Part shown: piece by piece, positions 27,191 to 36,365 of the stretch
Position numbering within the stretch: position 1 is the stretch's first letter
Layout of the letters: the number at the start of each line of letters is the position of its first letter
Assembly (NCBI RefSeq): GCF_002895005.1
Contig: NZ_POWF01000011.1
Location: forward strand, 1 to 64,000
DNA: 64,000 nucleotides
Reading direction: 5' to 3'
Source of the DNA: Hanstruepera neustonica
GTDB lineage: Bacteria > Bacteroidota > Bacteroidia > Flavobacteriales > Flavobacteriaceae
Translations under genes and position numbers: made by a program
The notes under the pieces: model-generated
Seen by the model: only the letters and a program-made list of their open reading frames with translations
Databases searched by the model: none
What the model was told of the DNA's origin: nothing

Positions 27191-27997
27191 CTAACCAAAT
27201 ATTTTATGGTAATCATCCAATGGGAAGCGATAAAAATAACTCTTACCAACCATAAAAATGATAAAGTGGATTATAAAAACAGGAAGATAAGGCCCCAATG
27301 CTTTCAAATACTTATCGTAGACTTTATTAGAATAATTACAAACTAAAAAAGGAATGGTATCAACATTTAAGTAATTTCGATTAATCCGAGTCGGATCTAT
27401 TTTAAATGATGGATCAAATGCCTTATAAATAACTTCATGTCCATTTCTCAATTTCTTATAAAGATCTATAACCGATAGCGGTTCATCATTCTTATGATAA
27501 AACATAATACAATAGGATATATCTATTAAAACCCACTTATTAAGATCTTTACAAAAAACCTCATTAAAAGAGTGCCCCCCATAAGCATTATCATAAGGGC
27601 CTCTAGTAGTACCCCACTCTCTAACTTCAATATCATTTAAAACACAAAAATTATTAAAAACCTGAGCGCGATCACTACAAACACCACCTAGTCCATCTAA
27701 CATAACCTTTAAAGCTTGTTCTGAAGGCACGCTCAAACCAGAACCTCCTTTAATATGACTTTTTAACCAAACTCCTATTTGTTTGACTATTTCCGAGTCA
27801 TTAAGGGGTTTATTATTTTCAAAAATGCGGGAATTGACCTCCTTAAAATAGTCAGGAATTTCTGATTTGGGATTCACATTATTATAAGTTACAGTTTCAA
27901 TTGCATCTATACTCGAATTTTTAGAAAGCAATCTAAACCGTGTTAAATATAAAAACGGATGTCGTTTAATCGCCCAAATTAGTTTTTTAAATATCAT
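27191..27997 (-). CDS. Transglutaminase-like superfamily protein
   Basis: A 268-residue protein without a clear signal peptide. A core of about 75-170 carries a full Cys-His-Asp triad in the right order and spacing for a transglutaminase-like fold: Cys107 in GGVCSDRAQVFNNFC, His142 in GGHSFNEVF and Asp159 in KWVLIDISY. A hydrophobic stretch at about 230-250 may tether the protein to the membrane. Members hydrolyse or form amide bonds; a role in a polysaccharide locus is not established. AT-rich gaps of about 95 bases flank it. Possible roles include peptide or aminoacyl processing of the glycan. Confidence 0.72.
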   Translation of the reverse strand: MIFKKLIWAIKRHPFLYLTRFRLLSKNSSIDAIETVTYNNVNPKSEIPDYFKEVNSRIFENNKPLNDSEIVKQIGVWLKSHIKGGSGLSVPSEQALKVMLDGLGGVCSDRAQVFNNFCVLNDIEVREWGTTRGPYDNAYGGHSFNEVFCKDLNKWVLIDISYCIMFYHKNDEPLSVIDLYKKLRNGHEVIYKAFDPSFKIDPTRINRNYLNVDTIPFLVCNYSNKVYDKYLKALGPYLPVFIIHFIIFMVGKSYFYRFPLDDYHKIFG

Positions 27998-28097
27998 TTA
28001 ATATAAATTGTTAAATGTAACCTTTTTTTTAATATGCCTAAAATCAATATTTTGAATCATTCTAAACCAACAACTAATACAAGTTTCATGCTAGTTT

Positions 28098-28793
28098 CTA
28101 TAATATTTTAATCGCTACATGAGAATAATAGCTTTTCTTAGACTTTGTATAAGCTATGACTTCAAAACAAACACCATAGGCAGCACAATAATCTTCAAAC
28201 GCTCGAAATTCATGTAATACACTGGAAAATTCATCAAAAAGAATAACAGATCCCTTTTTTAGTATTTTATGTCCCATGGTCAAAACAAAAAGAGTCGAAG
28301 AATATAAATCAGCATCAATATTAATCACTAAAAGCTTATCTGACTGATATCCCAAAAGAAAATCTGGCAAGGTATCCTGAAATAGACCCTTATAAAATGA
28401 TACCCGATCATCTTTAATATCGGGTACTAGTCCTTTGGTATCAAATGTACCCTTCTCTAAACCACCAGTAAAATTATTCCAACTTTCAGGTAAACCACTA
28501 AACGTATCAAATCCAAAAAACCTTGAATCAACATGATCATTTATTTGCGCCCAATATCTTATGCTAGCACCCTGAAAAACACCAAACTCACAGTAGGTAA
28601 TGGCCTCATTGGAAATATAGCTATTAACAAACTGGTATAATTGTTTTCTACTCTTTAAAACAGTACTCTGTCTGCCATACTTTCTATGAAAAGTATGTAA
28701 TTTAGGCAACCAAAATAGATAGCGTAACTTTTCTGAATCTGGTAACAGTTTAGAAATTAGTATTTTAAAGGTAGTTGTGAATTTTAGTTTCAT
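28098..28793 (-). CDS. TylF/MycF-like class I methyltransferase
   Basis: A 231-residue protein. The Rossmann core starts with EAITYCEFGVFQGASIRYWA (about 79-98), followed by FFGFDTFSGLPESW, and the metal and substrate region VINIDADLYSSTLFVL with GSVILFDEF. This pattern is typical of TylF/MycF macrocin-type sugar O-methyltransferases, which need Mg2+ and SAM. The likely role is methylation of a hydroxyl on a glycan sugar. Thirteen bases separate it from the GNAT gene upstream. Confidence 0.82.
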   Translation of the reverse strand: MKLKFTTTFKILISKLLPDSEKLRYLFWLPKLHTFHRKYGRQSTVLKSRKQLYQFVNSYISNEAITYCEFGVFQGASIRYWAQINDHVDSRFFGFDTFSGLPESWNNFTGGLEKGTFDTKGLVPDIKDDRVSFYKGLFQDTLPDFLLGYQSDKLLVINIDADLYSSTLFVLTMGHKILKKGSVILFDEFSSVLHEFRAFEDYCAAYGVCFEVIAYTKSKKSYYSHVAIKIL

Positions 28794-28806
28794 ATATTTT
28801 TAAAAA

Positions 28807-29277
28807 TTAATCATAATAAATAACCTGTCGCTTAAAATAAAACCATAACCATCGAGTGGCTTTTATAGACGCGAACTTACAAAAACCTGCTTTTTCAATC
28901 CCTTTAATAGAACTTGCATTGGATTGGTTAACGACTACAAACACCTCTTGATAATCTTCACGCAAAAGCTTTTCGGCAATGCTATTGATAACAAAAGGGT
29001 AAATAGATTGACCTCTGTAGGCTTTGCTAGTAAAACAGTCCCCTATTACAGGCCCTATTTTTCCAATAGATTTTAATAAATAAACACGCTTGTACACATA
29101 GCTTTCATGAACCAACTGATCTAAATCCTTAATAAAAAAGCGCGTTTTATGAGCATATTGCTCGGACTGTATATCATAAGAAATTTTTGTTAAAGAAAAC
29201 ACTTTAAAATCTGTCATACGATAAATGAATACATCAATATCTACAATACGAAACTTCCTTAACAACTGCTTCATCAT
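28807..29277 (-). CDS. GNAT family N-acetyltransferase
   Basis: A 156-residue protein. The acetyl-CoA site is seen at GDCFTSKAYRGQSIYPFVI (about 89-107), followed by a long helix and VVVNQSNASSIKGIEKAGFCKF (about 118-139), the classical GNAT motif B region. The likely role is acetylation of an amino sugar or amino group during glycan assembly. It overlaps the FemAB-like gene by 4 bases, suggesting that the two enzymes act on the same substrate. Confidence 0.8.
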   Translation of the reverse strand: MMKQLLRKFRIVDIDVFIYRMTDFKVFSLTKISYDIQSEQYAHKTRFFIKDLDQLVHESYVYKRVYLLKSIGKIGPVIGDCFTSKAYRGQSIYPFVINSIAEKLLREDYQEVFVVVNQSNASSIKGIEKAGFCKFASIKATRWLWFYFKRQVIYYD

Positions 29278-30344
29278 TTTAAATAGCTTAATAATTTTGA
29301 TATTTTTCCTTTATGAGGTTTCATATATTTATCAAAAAATTTGAATAGCCTAAAATAAATAGGGTTTAATATCAAATGATAATGAGGCTCATCATAAAAA
29401 ATGGCTTCGGCTCCAAATTTCGATTTAAAATCTTGAACTCCTAATGAACCACCCATAGATATATTGTAACCACTAAACCCTTTTTCAAAAGATTTTTTAA
29501 TGAGTTCCCATTGAAGCATATATCCTAGTTTGATATCAGGTTTTTCCCGCAACACACCACCCATAATATTCGTTATGAATCCCTTAGTTTCCACAAAAAA
29601 ACCAGCCGCTTTGGGAATACCATCAACTTTACACACAACGAAATAGGCTTGTTCCTTATTAATCAAATCTAAAATGGTCTCCTTAAAAGCTTCAAAAGGG
29701 CGAACTTGATAATTACCAGTTTTAGCGTTTTCAATAATAAGTTCGTATCCTTTTGCAATGGAAGCTTCATCCTTAACAAATATTGCTTCAGCACCTTTAT
29801 TATAGGGCATTCTAATATTTCGTCTGACTTTGGGAGTTAAACCGTTCAAAAAGTCTTCAGCAGAGCAATGGGTTCCAAAATCTACCCAATTTAATCCGTA
29901 GGATGCGTAGACATATTGAAAAAACTTACCTGGCTTATAAAACTTTTCTATTCTAGTTCCAACATTGGATTCATAAGAAAATGTCGTAATTTTCTTGTTA
30001 GTAGATAAGGGGGCGCTTATTTGTATGTAACAACAACCTCTTGCTCTAGCCCGTTGTTCAAGGCTACCAAAAAAATACCCGTCATCAACTTCGTAATCAT
30101 CACTAAATAGGGGGCCATGAGGAATTATATAGAATTTAAAGACGAAAAATTTGGGGATTACTATCCCACACCCCCCAACTATAACACCATTTTTCACAAT
30201 AACACCAACTTCATAATCAAACCCATAAGAATCATAAGATGCCAACCAACTGGAAAGTATTAAATGACTTCCTTTAGGATTATCTAACACAAATAAATCC
30301 CATAGTTCCAGCCATCTTCTTTCTTTGGTAAAAATAAATTCCAT
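29274..30344 (-). CDS. FemAB-like GNAT-fold aminoacyl/acyltransferase
   Basis: A 356-residue protein with two tandem GNAT-like halves. Diagnostic parts are GLTPKVRRNIRMPYNKGAEA (about 168-187), the FVVCKVDGIPKAAGFFVETKG stretch (read as two strands) and LGYMLQWELIKKSFEKGFSGYN (about 275-296) with the ending SKFGAEAIFYDEPHY. FemAB proteins use aminoacyl-tRNA or acyl-CoA to attach amino acids to peptidoglycan or glycans; FemAB-related proteins also occur in PEP-CTERM exopolysaccharide loci. The start overlaps the deacetylase-like stop by one base (TAATG). Confidence 0.78.
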   Translation of the reverse strand: MEFIFTKERRWLELWDLFVLDNPKGSHLILSSWLASYDSYGFDYEVGVIVKNGVIVGGCGIVIPKFFVFKFYIIPHGPLFSDDYEVDDGYFFGSLEQRARARGCCYIQISAPLSTNKKITTFSYESNVGTRIEKFYKPGKFFQYVYASYGLNWVDFGTHCSAEDFLNGLTPKVRRNIRMPYNKGAEAIFVKDEASIAKGYELIIENAKTGNYQVRPFEAFKETILDLINKEQAYFVVCKVDGIPKAAGFFVETKGFITNIMGGVLREKPDIKLGYMLQWELIKKSFEKGFSGYNISMGGSLGVQDFKSKFGAEAIFYDEPHYHLILNPIYFRLFKFFDKYMKPHKGKISKLLSYLK

Positions 30345-31951
30345 TAGCTTACTTTACGTGTTTTTAATTGGTTTTGATGATGAACAATAAGTTGTCCCTC
30401 CGAGTCACAATCAAAAACAATAGTTTCCATTTGTCTCAAATAATGAATAAGTTCAGTCAAGGTTGGATTCCATATTTCTTTTGAACGAATCTTTTGGGAT
30501 AGGTAATCAAAATTCTTCTCTACTTGGGCATCAATTTCATCTACTTTTCCAAATAATTTTCCTTGATGATAATTCATAGGTGCAGAAAAATAGGTATGAG
30601 CAATAAACAAACCACGTTCTGCAATCAATAAATCAAGATTGTTCTGGCATAAACCCAATTTAAAATCAATCATCTCTAAAGTTTGGAAAACAGTAAAGGA
30701 TTTGCCCGTAATATCATGCTTGAAAATTACAGGTGAAAATTTAGCGAGCGGATAAATACTATGCTTTCTTTTCTGCCAAAAAAACAGTATAGGTATAAAA
30801 AGCCTAATTACCTTTAATCCATTTTTAAATAATTGCAAGTGTTTACTAAAGGATTTTTTCCTACCTATCGTTTTAAAATACCGAGCGATAAAGCGATATA
30901 AGTGCAAACTATAGTCGTTATTAAAATAATGGAATATGGTGTTTTTTATGAACATAGATTGACGGGTCTTCCAATCTAAATCAGCAATCCCGCGCCTAAA
31001 AGTATCTAAAGTAAATTGGTTCGGGTTTATTTGGTTGATAACCCCTTTAACTGCGGTACCAGTATCAACATAATTCCATAGGTTTTTGACGCCCCGTTCA
31101 TTTAAAACAGTTCCATAATCATTGTTAATTTGTTCGTAGTTTTTATAAAGAGAAACATTGTAAGGCTGAAAACCATGATCGATGTACGTAGAAATTGAAG
31201 GCAATACTTGTTTGAAATTCTGAAAGTCATTCAGACTGTCAGATATGGGTTTTATAGACTGTGAAAAAGAATGATAGGCTAATTCATGACCATCATCTAG
31301 CCATTTTTTATATTCTTCAGAATGATGTTCGTAGGAGGCAGAAAAATCATGTTTAGAGTAGTGATTTAAAAAAAATCCTTTGGTCAGCTTTACTTGATAT
31401 TTCTTAAAAAATGCCCGTTGTTGTTTCAAGTTTTCAACAGAGTCAAAATCACAATGATCGGTAAAACAGGTGACTGCTGAAAAAGGCACTTGTGAGCGAC
31501 TGATTTCAATACCATAGTCTTTAACAAACAACAATCCCAAAGAAGTAGTTAAAGCATCAATATGGAATCCATCAACAATGCGCTTAGAATTGTCAAGATC
31601 GTATTGCGCCAAAGGTTTGGAGTATCGCGGATTAAGATGCCATAAAAGGATATGTTTTTGTGAAGCATCAACCTCCCAAACACCCAACTGTTGATTTGCT
31701 TGTATAAGTTGGTTATTTTCAAGTTTTATGATTTTTGGGGAATGCCAATTGGCTATATGGTTTTTTGTAACGGCTACCCAGGTATAATCATGATTTCGAA
31801 ATTGGATAATGTCACAATTAAATACAATTTCAATAGTGCAAGACCTTGATTCCAGAAAAGAAGAATCAATAGTAATTTTAAAATCATGATGCTTGTCAAA
31901 CAAACATTTTTTGGATTTCTTACCAATAATAAGATTAATAGATTCAACCAT
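30344..31951 (-). CDS. NodB-like polysaccharide deacetylase-related protein
   Basis: From the ATG at 31951 (MVESINLIIG) the protein has 535 residues; a TTG six codons upstream is also possible. In this numbering TDHCDFD (about 164-170) resembles the metal-binding TxDxD motif 1 of NodB deacetylases, GHELAYHS (about 221-228) resembles motif 2, and DHGFQP appears later. The N-terminal 120 residues look like a beta-rich accessory domain and the C-terminal third is unassigned. It would remove N-acetyl groups from the glycan, exposing amines that the neighbouring FemAB or GNAT enzymes could acylate. No signal peptide is seen. Confidence 0.65.
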   Translation of the reverse strand: MVESINLIIGKKSKKCLFDKHHDFKITIDSSFLESRSCTIEIVFNCDIIQFRNHDYTWVAVTKNHIANWHSPKIIKLENNQLIQANQQLGVWEVDASQKHILLWHLNPRYSKPLAQYDLDNSKRIVDGFHIDALTTSLGLLFVKDYGIEISRSQVPFSAVTCFTDHCDFDSVENLKQQRAFFKKYQVKLTKGFFLNHYSKHDFSASYEHHSEEYKKWLDDGHELAYHSFSQSIKPISDSLNDFQNFKQVLPSISTYIDHGFQPYNVSLYKNYEQINNDYGTVLNERGVKNLWNYVDTGTAVKGVINQINPNQFTLDTFRRGIADLDWKTRQSMFIKNTIFHYFNNDYSLHLYRFIARYFKTIGRKKSFSKHLQLFKNGLKVIRLFIPILFFWQKRKHSIYPLAKFSPVIFKHDITGKSFTVFQTLEMIDFKLGLCQNNLDLLIAERGLFIAHTYFSAPMNYHQGKLFGKVDEIDAQVEKNFDYLSQKIRSKEIWNPTLTELIHYLRQMETIVFDCDSEGQLIVHHQNQLKTRKVS

Positions 31952-32013
31952 AGAGATTGTTATAAGCAAGAGTCAGCGCATATTCTTAACTCGAGAGCAA
32001 ATTACAAGAATTT

Positions 32014-33138
32014 TTATAAAATGTCATTTGAAATTCTGGAATTATAATAAGGATAACTAAATACATTTATTTCACGAATCCCATATTGAGTCATTAAAGA
32101 ATAATCCTGATTTGATAATTTCAAGAACTCTTGTATAGCCATACAGGTCCCTTCAGAATCAATAGAACGTAATAAAAATCCATTTTTTTGATGTTTAATA
32201 TAATGACCTATCGAGGAAACATTTGAAACAATAGGTAAACATCCATAATTCATAGCTTCCGCTATAACTTTTGGAAACCCTTCTGAAGCCGAAGGTAAAA
32301 TAATAGCATGGGACACCTTGTAAATGTCATGAACTTCCTTTCTAGATAAAACCCCATAAAACTTAAACCTAACACCCACTTCTTTGGCTAATTCTAAATA
32401 ATTGAACTTTTGTTTACCATCGCCTACTATATGTACTTGTTTGATTTGTGATTTTTCCTCATCATGAAGAGACCTGATGGCTTCTATAAGGAATCCAATC
32501 CCCTTGGCTTCTTCCAATCGGCCAACAAAACACAATTGAATCTCACCTTGACGCTTTTCTTTCTTACTAACTAAAACGTTTCCAGCCCTAAGGTCATCAG
32601 TTGTCAAACAAGGATTTTCAAAAGACAAACAATGTTTTGGTTGTTTGGACCAAACTCCATTAATCGTGACAAGCCTATGCTGTTTAGTCAATAGCCATTT
32701 TTGAAAACGGTAGGCTAATGGAGGTGATGATTGTATCCAATTTCCTGCATATTTAAACCAACCTTTGGTTTTACCAAAAAACATTAAATAGGGAATAACA
32801 AATACACCTATACCCGTAGGGGCACGAAATTGGAAATAGTCGCTGGCTCTAACTTCAGTCTTAACAATCTGTAATATTTTTGGGGCTTTTAACAAAATAC
32901 CCAACTTATCTATTGTTCTTGGTCCTCCTACCGCTGGAAGTGCTACAAACCTGATGTTATTTGAAATATAGGGTAAAGCACTTGGCGGCGCTTCTCCTTC
33001 ATGCAACATAGCGACATGGGTAATTGTATCGAAAACATCCAAAAGATGATTGATTTCCGTAACTGTTGAACCTAAACCAACAATAACACCATCAGGTCTC
33101 ATAAAATGTTCCGTATGCGAAATAATGGTTAGCCTCAT
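32014..33138 (-). CDS. Glycosyltransferase family 4 protein
   Basis: A 374-residue GT-B enzyme. The donor domain begins near IQLCFVGRLEEAKGIGFLIEAI (about 199-220) and the nucleotide-sugar site is ILPSASEGFPKVIAEAMNYGC, an EX7E motif. The N-terminal domain starts MRLTIISHTEHFMR. It should add a sugar in the cytosol; the donor is unknown. It overlaps the sulfotransferase gene by 4 bases. Confidence 0.88.
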   Translation of the reverse strand: MRLTIISHTEHFMRPDGVIVGLGSTVTEINHLLDVFDTITHVAMLHEGEAPPSALPYISNNIRFVALPAVGGPRTIDKLGILLKAPKILQIVKTEVRASDYFQFRAPTGIGVFVIPYLMFFGKTKGWFKYAGNWIQSSPPLAYRFQKWLLTKQHRLVTINGVWSKQPKHCLSFENPCLTTDDLRAGNVLVSKKEKRQGEIQLCFVGRLEEAKGIGFLIEAIRSLHDEEKSQIKQVHIVGDGKQKFNYLELAKEVGVRFKFYGVLSRKEVHDIYKVSHAIILPSASEGFPKVIAEAMNYGCLPIVSNVSSIGHYIKHQKNGFLLRSIDSEGTCMAIQEFLKLSNQDYSLMTQYGIREINVFSYPYYNSRISNDIL

Positions 33139-33935
33139 AACGTTTTAACCAAGGATTTCAAATATAAAATATCGTCTTCCTCCAACAATTTCAAGTATGC
33201 TTTGTTTGTCTCATTCCTAATCTCCCAACTAGTAACTATCGATTCAAAACGTTTGGAGAAAGGAAGGTTCACTAGTTCACATACCTGCTTAAAAAATTGA
33301 ATATTGTCATCAACAAGATCTTCATAGTGCAGTTCGAAAAAACAAAAACGTTTAAGCTGTTCACGTTCGGCAACATAGTGCTTATAACGGTCAAAATATT
33401 CTTTAATAAGTACTTGCTTCTCTTTAGAGTTAAAAAGTTGATGATTATCTTTATAACCCCATTTGTTCTTATAGTAAGACATAATAACAGCTTCGGGATT
33501 TCTATTAATCCACAACACAATTGGATTTTCAAAAATAGCGTCTAAATATTGCCATCGAGAGTCACCTGTTAATTTGGTTACAAATCTATCCTTTCCAGAA
33601 AAATAGAGAATTTTATTTATGGCCGCAATAGTATTATCTACCGAGTTTTGATCAACTTGGTGGATCACTTCTGAATTAAAGTCAGGAATATAATAGGTCC
33701 AAAAATTATAGGCTTCAGAGGGTCTGGGCATCCTACGGATATTTCTGCTAAATTTTTCAAATCCCAAATAATTTTGTAGTTTATTAATACAGGTAAGCTC
33801 TAAATGATTGGGATACTTATTAACATAGCCCGATATCCAACTCAAATCTTCATGTAAAGACAGTATACTACTCAATAAAGTGGTACCACTTCTACCGGGA
33901 CCATGGATAATAATGGCATTTTTAATCTTCATCAT
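33135..33935 (-). CDS. Sulfotransferase family protein (first of four)
   Basis: A 266-residue enzyme. The 5'-phosphosulfate loop is IIHGPGRSGTTLLSSILS (about 9-26) and the 3'-phosphate site is WINRNPEAVIMSYYKNKWG (about 141-159), the standard PAPS-binding pair. It would sulfate a hydroxyl of the glycan using PAPS. It overlaps the downstream GT4 gene by 4 bases and the upstream GT4 gene by 14 bases, which places it inside the assembly operon. No PAPS synthase is seen in the window. Confidence 0.85.
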   Translation of the reverse strand: MMKIKNAIIIHGPGRSGTTLLSSILSLHEDLSWISGYVNKYPNHLELTCINKLQNYLGFEKFSRNIRRMPRPSEAYNFWTYYIPDFNSEVIHQVDQNSVDNTIAAINKILYFSGKDRFVTKLTGDSRWQYLDAIFENPIVLWINRNPEAVIMSYYKNKWGYKDNHQLFNSKEKQVLIKEYFDRYKHYVAEREQLKRFCFFELHYEDLVDDNIQFFKQVCELVNLPFSKRFESIVTSWEIRNETNKAYLKLLEEDDILYLKSLVKTL

Positions 33936-35043
33936 TTTGGCTTAAAAATTTTATATAATCCTGTATTACGGATTCCCATCGATGATCATAAGCCCACTTT
34001 CGTGCATTGCTAGATAAATTATCACGTTCATTCAAGATAGTTCGTAAAGAATCACGCAAGGCCGTATAATGACCTGGCTCTACTAAAAAACCAGTAACAC
34101 CATCATTAATGGTATCTTCAATACCACATCCTCTGCTTCCAATAGCTGGAACCCCCATGGCGTTAGCCTCAAGTATAGCGATTCCGAATCCTTCAACATC
34201 ACCCGTTTGGCTTTCGGTACTCATCATTATAAATACATCAGTAGCTAACAACACAGCTTTCAAATAATGTTCACTAACAGCGCCATGAAAAGTAACATGT
34301 GATTCAACACTCAAAGACCTAGCTATAGCCTTAAAATATTCAGCTTCGGTTGGGATACCTATACAATGATAGTGTATTTCCGGAAAATCTGCTATCAGTT
34401 TTGGTAAAAGTTTGATGACTTCCAACTGTCCTTTTCGAGTGCTCACACGACCTACAGTGGTTAAAACAGGACTACCTGCTAGTGTCATAGATTCAAAACC
34501 ATCAAATGTCCAAGCTTCATAGTTGATACCGTTGGGAATAACTTTGATAGGCTTACCCAAGTCTAATACCAAACTTCTAGTATAATGTGAAACAGCAACA
34601 ATATTAGTAAATCGTTTAAGCGACATATTAGTGGTTGTTCGCAACAAACGAGATTTCAAGTTCACTTCACTACCATGTATAACAGCAAGTGATGGCCGTT
34701 TTAAAAAAAAATTACAAAAGGCTACATTCCAAAGGGAAAACTTTCCTGTGGCTATCACAAAGTCATAGTGTTTAATGAGTTTAAAAGTTTTTATTAATCT
34801 TTTAAAATACATTATAAAACGCCACTTCTTGAGTCTAATACGTGTCACCGAAAAGGGTAAATTCTTATCAAAACGAAGTTCCTCTTCATAAGACTCTGAA
34901 CGTTGGTCTGTAATGACTTTAACAATATAATGGTTCTTTGACAACTGTAAGGCTAAATGGTAAGCGTGGTTTCCAATACCTCCAGGTAATGGCGGAAATT
35001 CCGAAGTAACAATGACTATATGTTTATTGAGAGTGCAACTCAT
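33922..35043 (-). CDS. Glycosyltransferase family 4 protein
   Basis: A 373-residue GT-B enzyme. It has the glycine-rich acceptor loop EFPPLPGGIGNHAYHLALQLS (a GGxGxH variant), TTVGRVSTRKGQLEVIKLLP at the start of the donor domain and MMSTESQTGDVEGFGIAILEANAMGVPAIG for the nucleotide-sugar site, read in pieces. The layout is like PimA/Pel-type mannosyl or glucosyl transferases, but the donor is unknown. It overlaps the GT2 gene upstream by 4 bases and the sulfotransferase gene by 14. Confidence 0.89.
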   Translation of the reverse strand: MSCTLNKHIVIVTSEFPPLPGGIGNHAYHLALQLSKNHYIVKVITDQRSESYEEELRFDKNLPFSVTRIRLKKWRFIMYFKRLIKTFKLIKHYDFVIATGKFSLWNVAFCNFFLKRPSLAVIHGSEVNLKSRLLRTTTNMSLKRFTNIVAVSHYTRSLVLDLGKPIKVIPNGINYEAWTFDGFESMTLAGSPVLTTVGRVSTRKGQLEVIKLLPKLIADFPEIHYHCIGIPTEAEYFKAIARSLSVESHVTFHGAVSEHYLKAVLLATDVFIMMSTESQTGDVEGFGIAILEANAMGVPAIGSRGCGIEDTINDGVTGFLVEPGHYTALRDSLRTILNERDNLSSNARKWAYDHRWESVIQDYIKFLSQNDED

Positions 35044-36365
35044 AAGCTTTCAATTAAGGGGCCTTTTCTTAATTTTTTAGAAGCTAAATGCCATGATTTT
35101 AAGACTTGAAAACAAATAATTGGCAATAAAAGTATGGTGGCAATCAATCCTACAACCATCAACGGTTTATTCTTTTTAAACTGATAAGGAAATAATGACA
35201 AGGGTACCATACGCAATAAAGCCATTTTAGCAGCAACGTCACCGTAATAACGTCTAAAATAGTAAAGCACACTAGGTATAGGTCTGGGTGCAAAAAAAGA
35301 AGATGGTCTAAAAGCATCCCAGCTACCCATTTCACGCAATCCCCCAGTTCCAGCTTTAACATCAATACAACAAGCTTTTGGATTGGAAATCGTTTTAATC
35401 TCCTCTAAATATAGTCGTAACCCAAATTCGCCATCACCCATACGCTGCTTTTCAAATTGTCTATCAAAAAGCCCAACCCTTTTAAAAATAGACTTATAAA
35501 GCATGGCATTACCTGTGGCAAACTGAGACCCAATAGCAAAAAAGGAACGCCCTTTTGGAATCACTTGACCCTCTGGATAAAATACACCGGCCGATACTTG
35601 GGCCTTGAAAAAATCTAAACATTTTAGATGGTTGTAAATCCAATCCCTGTTAATACGTACATCATCTTCAGAAAGAGCAATAAACTCTCCTTGAGCCATT
35701 TTAACGCCAGTATTGCGCGCAAGCCAAAGAGCTTTCTCTGTTTGCCTGATAAGTTTGATGTCCAAATTAAAATCTAAATAAAAATCAGGATTAAAATCAT
35801 CAGATTGATCAATGACCAACAATTCAAAATGAGGATAATCCTGCTGCTCAAAATCATGCAATACCTGCCGTAAATAATCGTAACGATTTAATGTAGGAAC
35901 AATAACACTAACCATAGGTTTTCGCTCTATTAAATCAGAATGAAACTGTTCCCAATCCCAGTGCTCCAATGGCTTAAATACAGCATCAGTAACCTTAAGT
36001 TTGCGGGTACTAAACCATGCCCGAAACTCCCGAATAGGATTTTTTAACGAGACCAAACGTAATATCAAAACAAAAAGAACCCAGGCCCAATGAAAATGTT
36101 TTCTAATAAAATAATAATTATCCCTAACCGATTGGGGCTCAAACACCTCATAAACTTCCGAAGAACCGATGTAGCCTAATTGTATGGCACGCCATGACAA
36201 ATCATAATCTTGAGCGAGCTTGGACTGATAATTAAGGTCCAACCCTAAAGATGCTTTCACATGGTCCGGAAGTTTTTCTGATTTTGGAAAAATGGTTAGA
36301 CCTGATTTTGTGTGTAACCGGAAATAATGGGTGGGTTGTAAGTATTTAAGAAACAAAAAAGGCAT
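35040..36365 (-). CDS. Glycosyltransferase family 2 protein with N- and C-terminal extensions
   Basis: A 441-residue protein. The GT-A domain lies at about 152-350: VSVIVPTLNRYDYLRQVLHDF, then ALSEDDVRINRDW with the DDV metal motif (the DxD equivalent) and RMGDGEFGLRLYLEE near the end. The first 150 residues form an unassigned region with a hydrophobic segment, and a hydrophobic segment near 410-425 may anchor the C-terminus. A membrane-bound inverting transferase is likely. It overlaps the FkbM gene by one base. Confidence 0.84.
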   Translation of the reverse strand: MPFLFLKYLQPTHYFRLHTKSGLTIFPKSEKLPDHVKASLGLDLNYQSKLAQDYDLSWRAIQLGYIGSSEVYEVFEPQSVRDNYYFIRKHFHWAWVLFVLILRLVSLKNPIREFRAWFSTRKLKVTDAVFKPLEHWDWEQFHSDLIERKPMVSVIVPTLNRYDYLRQVLHDFEQQDYPHFELLVIDQSDDFNPDFYLDFNLDIKLIRQTEKALWLARNTGVKMAQGEFIALSEDDVRINRDWIYNHLKCLDFFKAQVSAGVFYPEGQVIPKGRSFFAIGSQFATGNAMLYKSIFKRVGLFDRQFEKQRMGDGEFGLRLYLEEIKTISNPKACCIDVKAGTGGLREMGSWDAFRPSSFFAPRPIPSVLYYFRRYYGDVAAKMALLRMVPLSLFPYQFKKNKPLMVVGLIATILLLPIICFQVLKSWHLASKKLRKGPLIESL

